Below, piece by piece: positions 26,767 through 32,492 of a stretch of 32,492 nucleotides of DNA. Origin of the DNA: an uncultured Photobacterium sp. (GTDB lineage: Bacteria > Pseudomonadota > Gammaproteobacteria > Enterobacterales > Vibrionaceae); the NCBI GenBank assembly GCA_947039525.1, contig CAMQZF010000008.1, positions 1-32,492 on the forward strand, given 5' to 3'. Under the pieces are notes generated by a model. It searched no databases, had not been told where the DNA came from, and worked only from the letters and a program-made list of their open reading frames with translations. Each line of letters begins with the position of its first letter. The first letter of the stretch is position 1. The position numbers were made by a program, and so were the translations under genes.

Positions 26767-29499
26767 ATGTTATCAAAACTATTGACGAAGGTTATCGGTA
26801 GCCGTAACGATCGTACGTTACGTCGTCTACGTAAAATTGTTGATCAAATCAATAAACTTGAACCCCAATTTCAAAGTTTGCAAGATGAAGAGCTGAAAGC
26901 AAAAACCATAGAATATCGTGAGCGCTTAGGAAAAGGTGAATCTTTAGATCATTTGCTTCCTGAAGCGTTTGCTACTGTTCGTGAAGCATCAAAACGTGTG
27001 TATGGTATGCGTCATTTTGATGTACAGCTGATCGGCGGGATGGTTTTAAACAACGGTTTAGTTGCAGAGATGCGTACGGGTGAAGGTAAAACTTTGACCG
27101 CAACATTAGCTGTTTATTTAAATGCATTAACAGGTAAAGGCGTTCATGTTATTACTGTCAATGATTACTTGGCAAAACGTGATGCTGAAACTAACCGTCC
27201 TTTGTATGAATTTTTAGGAATGAGTGTCGGTGTGAACTTATCAGGCATGCAGCCTCATGAGAAAAAAGCCGCTTACGCTTGTGACATCGTTTACGGTACA
27301 AATAACGAATTTGGTTTTGACTACTTACGCGATAATATGGCTTTCCGTGCGGAAGATCGCGTGCAAGGTGAATTATATTTCACAGTTATCGATGAAGTCG
27401 ATTCCATCTTAATTGATGAAGCTCGTACACCGTTGATTATTTCCGGTCCTGCTGAAGATAGCTCAGAGCTTTATATTCAAATTGATAAGCTGATTCCTTC
27501 GCTTGTTCGTCAAGATAAAGAAGACTCAGCGGAATACCGTGGTGATGGTCACTACACTGTTGATGAAAAAGCCAAACAGGCACACTTGACTGAAACGGGC
27601 CAAGAGTTCATCGAAGATTTATTAAAACAACACGGTTTAATGGCTCAAGAAGACACGCTTTACTCGCCAGCAAACATCAGTTTATTACATCACGTTAGTG
27701 CTGGTTTACGTGCTCACGTGTTATTTGAAAAAGATGTCGATTATATCGTTAAAGACGATGAAGTCATCATTGTCGATGAGCATACTGGTCGTACTATGCC
27801 AGGTCGTCGCTGGTCTGAAGGTTTACACCAAGCTGTTGAAGCTAAAGAAGGTGTGAAAATTCAGAATGAAAACCAAACACTGGCTTCGATAACTTTCCAA
27901 AACTATTTCCGTTTATATGACAAGCTGTCTGGTATGACAGGTACTGCTGATACCGAAGCATTCGAGTTCCAATCCATTTATGGTTTGGATACGGTTGTGA
28001 TTCCAACAAACCGTCCGATGCAACGTATGGACATGGGCGATTTGGTTTATATGACCGACGAAGAGAAATTCGTTGCGATTTCTGAAGATATTAAAGAGCG
28101 TGTTGAAAAAGGTCAGCCTGTTCTGGTTGGTACAGTGTCGATTGAAAAATCAGAGCTATTGTCTAATGCATTGAAGAAATCGGGCATTAAGCACCAGGTA
28201 TTGAATGCCAAATTCCATGAAAAAGAAGCCGATATCATTGCACAAGCGGGTAGCGCGGGTGCGGTAACTATCGCAACAAACATGGCTGGTCGTGGTACTG
28301 ATATCATGTTGGGTGGTAGCTGGCATACTGAAGCGGATAAATTAGATAATCCGACGGATGAGCAAATCGCCAAAATTAAAGCGGATTGGAAAAAAGACAA
28401 CGAGGCAGTGCTTGCTGCGGGTGGTCTTCATATTATTGGTACAGAGCGTCATGAATCTCGCCGTATCGATAACCAATTACGTGGTCGTGCAGGCCGTCAG
28501 GGTGATGTGGGTTCATCTCGCTTCTACTTGTCGATGGAAGATGGTTTGATGCGTATTTTTGCTTCAGATCGTGTTTCAGGCATGATGAAAAAATTAGGTA
28601 TGGAAAAAGGCGAAGCTATTGAGCACCCATGGGTGAGCAAAGCGATTGAAAATGCCCAGCGCAAAGTTGAAGGTCGTAACTTTGACGTTCGTAAGCAATT
28701 GTTGGATTACGATGATGTGTCGAATGATCAGCGTAAGGTTGTGTATGAGCTTCGTGATGAACTGATGTTATTGGATGATGTTAGTGACATGATTGCGATG
28801 AATCGTGAAGACGTATTGAATATGTTGATCGATAATTACATTCCACCACAGTCGTTGTCAGAAATGTGGGATGTTCTTGGCTTAGAAGAACGTCTGCGTG
28901 TTGATTTTGATTTAGAGCTGCCATTGCAAAAATGGTTGGACGACGATGATAAATTGTACGAAGAAGCCTTGCGCGAGCGTATTATCCAAACCGCTGTTGA
29001 TGTTTATCAAGCCAAAGAAGAGACCGTTGGCGCAGAAGTGCTGCGTAACTTTGAAAAAACAGTGATGCTGCAAAACTTGGATACATTGTGGAAAGAACAC
29101 TTAGGTGCGATGGATCACTTACGTCAAGGCATCCATTTACGTGGTTATGCACAAAAAGATCCGAAGCAAGAATTCAAGCGTGAGTCGTTCCAATTGTTTG
29201 AAGAGATGTTGGACAATTTGAAAAGCGATGTGGTCATGATCTTAAGTAAAGTTCGTGTTCAAGAGCAAGAAGAGGTGGATCGCATGGAAGAAGATCGTAT
29301 TCGTCAGGCTGAAATCTTGGCGCAATCTCAACAATTCCAGCATCAGAATGCTCACAGCCAAATCGCTGATGAAGAGAGTACAGTTCAACAAGATAACTCT
29401 GAACCGTATTTACGTGAAGAGCGTAAAGTGGGTCGTAATGAGCCATGTCCTTGTGGTTCTGGTAAGAAATACAAACAATGTCACGGTCAAATTCTTTAA
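26767..29499 (+). CDS. secA: Preprotein translocase ATPase SecA
   Basis: Motor ATPase that drives unfolded preproteins through SecYEG. The 910-aa protein has Walker A GEGKT at 105-109, the DEAD-type [23 protein letters not shown] region (about 205-227) and the [14 protein letters not shown] motif of the second nucleotide-binding domain. [11 protein letters not shown] and helical scaffold/wing domains follow. A C-terminal zinc motif has Cys894, Cys896, Cys905 and His906, which binds SecB. E. coli SecA is 901 aa. The ATG lacks a strong ribosome site (AGAGAAAGCGG at about 26750-26759). Own terminator follows, so secA and mutT are separable. Confidence 0.97.
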   Translation: MLSKLLTKVIGSRNDRTLRRLRKIVDQINKLEPQFQSLQDEELKAKTIEYRERLGKGESLDHLLPEAFATVREASKRVYGMRHFDVQLIGGMVLNNGLVAEMRTGEGKTLTATLAVYLNALTGKGVHVITVNDYLAKRDAETNRPLYEFLGMSVGVNLSGMQPHEKKAAYACDIVYGTNNEFGFDYLRDNMAFRAEDRVQGELYFTVIDEVDSILIDEARTPLIISGPAEDSSELYIQIDKLIPSLVRQDKEDSAEYRGDGHYTVDEKAKQAHLTETGQEFIEDLLKQHGLMAQEDTLYSPANISLLHHVSAGLRAHVLFEKDVDYIVKDDEVIIVDEHTGRTMPGRRWSEGLHQAVEAKEGVKIQNENQTLASITFQNYFRLYDKLSGMTGTADTEAFEFQSIYGLDTVVIPTNRPMQRMDMGDLVYMTDEEKFVAISEDIKERVEKGQPVLVGTVSIEKSELLSNALKKSGIKHQVLNAKFHEKEADIIAQAGSAGAVTIATNMAGRGTDIMLGGSWHTEADKLDNPTDEQIAKIKADWKKDNEAVLAAGGLHIIGTERHESRRIDNQLRGRAGRQGDVGSSRFYLSMEDGLMRIFASDRVSGMMKKLGMEKGEAIEHPWVSKAIENAQRKVEGRNFDVRKQLLDYDDVSNDQRKVVYELRDELMLLDDVSDMIAMNREDVLNMLIDNYIPPQSLSEMWDVLGLEERLRVDFDLELPLQKWLDDDDKLYEEALRERIIQTAVDVYQAKEETVGAEVLRNFEKTVMLQNLDTLWKEHLGAMDHLRQGIHLRGYAQKDPKQEFKRESFQLFEEMLDNLKSDVVMILSKVRVQEQEEVDRMEEDRIRQAEILAQSQQFQHQNAHSQIADEESTVQQDNSEPYLREERKVGRNEPCPCGSGKKYKQCHGQIL

Positions 29500-29521
29500 T
29501 CAATATGATTGAACTGTGAAT

Positions 29522-29554
29522 AAAAAAGGTCGCCGTCTTGGCGACCTTTTTTTG
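29522..29554 (+). terminator. rho-independent terminator after secA
   Basis: AAAAAGGTCGCC (29523-29534) pairs perfectly with GGCGACCTTTTT (29540-29551), loop GTCTT, followed by further T. It lies 23 bp after the secA stop and about 30 bp before mutT. Confidence 0.92.
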
Positions 29555-29585
29555 TTTCGTGTTATAAATTTGAAAAGAGGTCATC

Positions 29586-29987
29586 ATGAAAAAAAACATT
29601 GTGATTGCGGTTGGCATTATCTTGAATCAAGAACGGACACATGTTTTCTTAACTCAACGCATGAGTGGCGCACATTTGGGTGGGCTGTGGGAGTTTGCTG
29701 GCGGAAAGGTTGAGCCTGATGAAGCACCAGAGCAAGCCATGTGTCGAGAATTACACGAAGAAGTGGGCATTTCTGTCACTGAATATACGCATTTTGAAGC
29801 AATTGAATACGATTATCCTGAAAAATCACTGCATTTGGATTTCTTTTTAGTGACGGATTATATCGGTATGCCATTTGGTAAAGAAGGACAGAAGGGAGAA
29901 TGGGTTGCATTGAATCTTGTGAATGACTACCGTTTTCCTGAAGCCAATCAGCCTGTGCTTTGTCGATTGGCTGCATTGACTTCATGA
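29586..29987 (+). CDS. mutT: 8-oxo-dGTP diphosphatase MutT
   Basis: Nudix hydrolase that removes 8-oxo-dGTP from the nucleotide pool and so prevents A:T to C:G transversions. The 133 aa compare with 129 in E. coli. The Nudix box is complete: Gly40, Glu46, Arg54-Glu55-Leu, Glu58-Glu59, Gly61. SGAHLGGLWEFAGGKVE is close to E. coli MutT. AGAGG (29576-29580) lies 5 bp before the ATG. Position after secA is as in E. coli. How it is transcribed past the secA terminator is not evident; read-through is likely. Confidence 0.95.
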   Translation: MKKNIVIAVGIILNQERTHVFLTQRMSGAHLGGLWEFAGGKVEPDEAPEQAMCRELHEEVGISVTEYTHFEAIEYDYPEKSLHLDFFLVTDYIGMPFGKEGQKGEWVALNLVNDYRFPEANQPVLCRLAALTS

Positions 29988-29998
29988 AGTAAACAGAA

Positions 29999-30037
29999 CA
30001 GAAGCTATGGGGGAAACTCAGTGCCCCATATCTTCTG
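29999..30037. terminator. Hairpin between convergent mutT and yacG
   Basis: CAGAAG (29999-30004) with CTTCTG (30032-30037) and TATGGGG (30006-30012) with CCCCATA (30024-30030) stack with a single C/T mismatch and an 11-base loop. The yacG stop codon lies in the loop. No T-run follows on either strand, so it may act as an RNA-end stabiliser or a weak two-way terminator. Confidence 0.5.
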
Positions 30038-30224
30038 ACCAACCATCAGAATCAGACAAATCTGGCGCACCTGCTATGCGCTTTTCCTCATCCGCCCATT
30101 CACCTAAGTCGATTAATTGGCATTGTTTAGAACAAAATGGTCGGTAGACGCTGTTTGGAGTCCAAATGACCTGAGTTTTACACGTTGGGCATTTTACTGT
30201 AAGTGGCGCAGTTTCTTTGGACAT
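30018..30224 (-). CDS. yacG: DNA gyrase inhibitor YacG (zinc-binding)
   Basis: Small zinc protein shown in E. coli to bind GyrB and inhibit gyrase. The 68-aa protein has four cysteines, C12 and C15 (Cys-Pro-x-Cys) and C31 and C35 (Cys-x3-Cys), spaced as in the family. [16 protein letters not shown] follows, a hallmark of YacG, and then an acidic C-terminal tail. It is last of the minus-strand block pilD-coaE-zapD-yacG, 9 bp after zapD. Confidence 0.94.
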   Translation of the reverse strand: MSKETAPLTVKCPTCKTQVIWTPNSVYRPFCSKQCQLIDLGEWADEEKRIAGAPDLSDSDGWSEDMGH

Positions 30225-30233
30225 AATACATTC

Positions 30234-30968
30234 TCAGCATAGAGTTAATTGAAAATCGAGGACGTCACTGACGGTCTGTTGATCGTCGAAAGGCAGAAAT
30301 CGAATGGAAACACGAGATTTTAGACCCGATATCATAGGGTAAATGCCATTCTCAGGGCAAATGCCTAAGCGTAAAAAATCCCCAGCTTTAAGCTGGCTTT
30401 GGAAAAAACCATTATGAGCTTGAAGGTTTGCCATTTTTCCTAAATCTCGGCGTAATTGCAGCCAAATTTTAATGGCTTGGTACAGAGGAGCTAAAGGTTT
30501 TACCCAGCGTTGGATGTCTTTTTTTTGTTGCTCTGGTAAATGTAACCAGTGATGATAATTGGGTAAATCAAAACTGCAACAGCCACCAGGAATGGAAAAA
30601 CGCTGACGAATGGTGCTTAAAAAGCGATCTTCTTTGAGAGATTGGCCTAAGCGTGGGCTATTTGATAGTTGTTGGTACGCTTGCGTTAGCTCTGTTAACA
30701 CCCCTTGTAATGCGGCATGATCAACGCCTTCAATATCTAGCCATTGAGACAGTTGTTTGCGCTGTTTATTGAGATCTTTTAGCAATTCTGTTTTAACTTG
30801 GTTCTGCTCTAATATTTCTAATACATCGAATAAGGTATGAAAGAACAGTGGCAGTGTTTCATGATTAGACGAATGACTAACCGCCATTAGTGGTTTAAAA
30901 AGTGATTCTAAGCGCAGATAGATCCGTACTTTTTCATTTAAGGGGTGTTCATACCAAAGTATGCTCAT
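30234..30968 (-). CDS. zapD: Cell division protein ZapD (YacF)
   Basis: Cytoplasmic Z-ring protein that crosslinks FtsZ filaments by binding the FtsZ C-terminal tail. The 244 aa compare with 247 in E. coli. The N-terminus YEHPLNEKVRIYLRLESLF is strongly conserved, as are FSIPGGCCSFDLPNYHHWLH (about 132-151) and the C-terminal RFLPFDDQQ segment. Alternating helices and a final beta-rich part agree with the family. Its binding partner FtsZ is encoded 5 kb away on the other strand. It starts 7 bp after the coaE stop. Confidence 0.95.
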   Translation of the reverse strand: MSILWYEHPLNEKVRIYLRLESLFKPLMAVSHSSNHETLPLFFHTLFDVLEILEQNQVKTELLKDLNKQRKQLSQWLDIEGVDHAALQGVLTELTQAYQQLSNSPRLGQSLKEDRFLSTIRQRFSIPGGCCSFDLPNYHHWLHLPEQQKKDIQRWVKPLAPLYQAIKIWLQLRRDLGKMANLQAHNGFFQSQLKAGDFLRLGICPENGIYPMISGLKSRVSIRFLPFDDQQTVSDVLDFQLTLC

Positions 30969-30975
30969 TGTGATC

Positions 30976-31581
30976 TCACTGTTTCTGTGTGGCGAGTGTC
31001 AAATAGCGTTGATGTAATATTGCAACTTGATCGTTTAACGTTTGGCTGTTGCCTGTATTGGTAATAATGTCATCCGCACACTGATTTCTTTCTGAACGAG
31101 TGGCTTGAGCCGCTAAAATTTGGCGTACTTGAGCCTCACCAACATGATCACGAGCCATGGTTCGCGCAATTTGGGTTTCTTCATCAACATCTATGACCAA
31201 TAATCGATCGGTTAAGGTTTGCAGATTATTCTCAATCATTAATGGAATGATTAATAAGCAATAAGGCGACGTTGCTTGTTGAATCTGTTGCAACATTTCG
31301 ATGCGGATCAGAGGATGTAATGTGTTATTCAACCACGTTTTAAGATCGGAGTCTTGGAAGATAGCTTGACGCAGCTGACGACGATCCAATTCTCCCGCTT
31401 CTGTTAAAATCTCAGAGCCGCATCGTTGAATTATTGCGCTTAATCCTGCTGTATTTGGCTTTACCACGTCTCTGGCAATGATATCGGCATCGATCAAGTC
31501 AATGCCATATTCCGCAAAAAGATTGGCTACGGTGGTTTTGCCACTGCCGATACCCCCCGTTAAACCAATAACTGTGCTCAT
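30976..31581 (-). CDS. coaE: Dephospho-CoA kinase CoaE
   Basis: CoaE performs the last step of coenzyme A synthesis, phosphorylating the 3'-hydroxyl of dephospho-CoA. The 201-aa protein has the P-loop GGIGSGKT at 9-16, DLIDADIIARDVV (about 28-40) and a basic lid region near RTMARDHVGEAQVRQILAAQ. E. coli CoaE is 206 aa. It lies one base after the pilD stop codon and 7 bp before zapD, so the genes are probably co-transcribed. Confidence 0.96.
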   Translation of the reverse strand: MSTVIGLTGGIGSGKTTVANLFAEYGIDLIDADIIARDVVKPNTAGLSAIIQRCGSEILTEAGELDRRQLRQAIFQDSDLKTWLNNTLHPLIRIEMLQQIQQATSPYCLLIIPLMIENNLQTLTDRLLVIDVDEETQIARTMARDHVGEAQVRQILAAQATRSERNQCADDIITNTGNSQTLNDQVAILHQRYLTLATQKQ

Positions 31582-31582
31582 A

Positions 31583-32455
31583 TTAGATCCCTAAATAACT
31601 GATCAAATACCAATCAAGGATGTCTTGTCCCCATAATGCCGCGATCCAGCCAGCCAAAGCCAAATATGGACCAAAAGAAAAAGGAGTTTGATTATCCAAT
31701 TGTTGGCGTTTAAGCAGAATCATGCCACAAATTGCACCGATAACCGAAGATAATAATACGACTAACGGCAACAGTTGCCAGCCAACCCACGCGCCTAATG
31801 CTGCCAGCAATTTAAAATCGCCATAGCCCATGCCATCTTTGCCCGTGAGCAGTTTGAAAGTCCAAAAGACAGACCAAAGACATAAGTAACCCGCCATTGC
31901 GCCAATAACCGATTCGGTGACGCTGATTGTGCTCCATCCCATAAGAGCAACAAAAATACCCGCCCACATTAAGGGTAAGGTGATTTGATCGGGCAACAGC
32001 ATTTTATCCAAATCAATAAAGGTCAGAGCAATTAGCGCAAAGGTTAATCCCAGTAATGCCAATGCCCACGCATTGAATGGCAGAGTCAGTGCGATGGTTA
32101 ATGAAAGTAAAGCGGTGAGTATTTCAATCAGTGGGTATCGTGCGCTAATGCGTGTTTGGCAATGTCGGCATTGTCCTTTTAATATCAGCCAACTGATCAC
32201 GGGGAGGTTTTCCCACGCAGAAATTTGAGTTTGGCAATGAGGACAGCGTGAACGAGGAACCGATAAGTTAAAAACGCTTTGTTCGTTAGCTTGTCCTAAT
32301 TCTGGAAAGTACTCAAGGCATTCGGTACGCCATTGGTTTTCCATCATGATGGGTAAGCGGTAAATGACGACATTCAAGAAACTGCCGACAATCAGCCCTA
32401 AAATGGTGGCAAAAAGTGGGAATAACCAAGAGTAGAGTTCAAATAACGCCATCAT
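31583..32455 (-). CDS. pilD: Type IV prepilin peptidase / N-methyltransferase PilD
   Basis: Inner-membrane aspartic protease that cleaves type IV prepilins and type II secretion pseudopilins and methylates the new N-terminus. From the chosen start it has 290 aa, the usual size. The zinc-type cysteines are C71-x2-C74 and C96-x2-C99, the catalytic aspartates are Asp148 (FIDLD) and Asp213 (GYGD), and there are about eight hydrophobic helices. The frame continues 10 codons upstream (to 32485), but the ATG at 32455 has GGAAG 8 bp before it; 32470 is another option. pilC, pilB and pilA would be expected beyond the right edge. This implies a type IV pilus and/or type II secretion system. Confidence 0.95.
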   Translation of the reverse strand: MMALFELYSWLFPLFATILGLIVGSFLNVVIYRLPIMMENQWRTECLEYFPELGQANEQSVFNLSVPRSRCPHCQTQISAWENLPVISWLILKGQCRHCQTRISARYPLIEILTALLSLTIALTLPFNAWALALLGLTFALIALTFIDLDKMLLPDQITLPLMWAGIFVALMGWSTISVTESVIGAMAGYLCLWSVFWTFKLLTGKDGMGYGDFKLLAALGAWVGWQLLPLVVLLSSVIGAICGMILLKRQQLDNQTPFSFGPYLALAGWIAALWGQDILDWYLISYLGI

Positions 32456-32492
32456 GTTTTCAGCTTCCATGACAAAAAAGATCATTGTAACG

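Overview
The window is a compact chromosomal segment from a respiring gammaproteobacterium. It consists almost entirely of conserved housekeeping genes. Proteins such as SspA, DiaA, RsmI, MraY, LpxC and FtsZ resemble their Escherichia coli / Vibrio / Aeromonas counterparts in length and motifs. The base composition is AT-leaning. A cytochrome bc1 complex (petABC), a dcw cluster without ddl, and zapD-coaE-pilD downstream of secA-mutT point to the Vibrionales / Aeromonadales / Alteromonadales branch. I cannot name a genus from sequence alone.

Layout. (1) 1-4560, + strand: the end of rpsI, the bc1 operon petA-petB-petC, then the stringent-starvation pair sspA-sspB, each unit closed by an intrinsic terminator. 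(2) 4591-7918, - strand: dolP, diaA, yraN and lpoA, an envelope/replication block read lpoA>yraN>diaA>dolP and convergent with sspB. (3) 7970-9365, + strand: rsmI, divergent from lpoA with only 51 bp between them, then the RNase P RNA gene and its terminator. (4) 9366-9775: a gene-free stretch at the place where mraZ normally opens the dcw cluster; it holds several inverted repeats. (5) 9776-25326, + strand: the dcw cluster rsmH-ftsL-ftsI-murE-murF-mraY-murD-ftsW-murG-murC-ftsQ-ftsA-ftsZ, mostly with overlapping genes. It is interrupted only by a 210-bp gap before ftsQ that carries a strong promoter-like sequence. (6) 25445-29987, + strand: lpxC, a 404-bp gap with no convincing secM, secA, mutT. 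(7) 30018-32455, - strand: pilD-coaE-zapD-yacG, convergent with mutT.

How the genes work together. The dcw genes make lipid II (MurE, MurF, MurD, MraY, MurG, MurC) and build the divisome (FtsL, FtsI, FtsW, FtsQ, FtsA, FtsZ). ZapD bundles FtsZ, and LpoA and DolP support outer-membrane and cell-wall assembly. LpxC commits carbon to lipid A, and SecA exports envelope proteins. PetABC supplies the respiratory proton-motive force, and SspAB links starvation to transcription and ClpXP proteolysis.

I found no mobile element, prophage, CRISPR array, toxin-antitoxin pair or unfamiliar gene cluster. I see no evidence for a novel multi-gene system. The points worth a second look are regulatory: the mraZ-less dcw leader with its clustered GACAT/ATGTC half-sites, the lpxC leader with an exact 10-bp repeat that could compete for the same upstream segment, and the secM-less secA leader.
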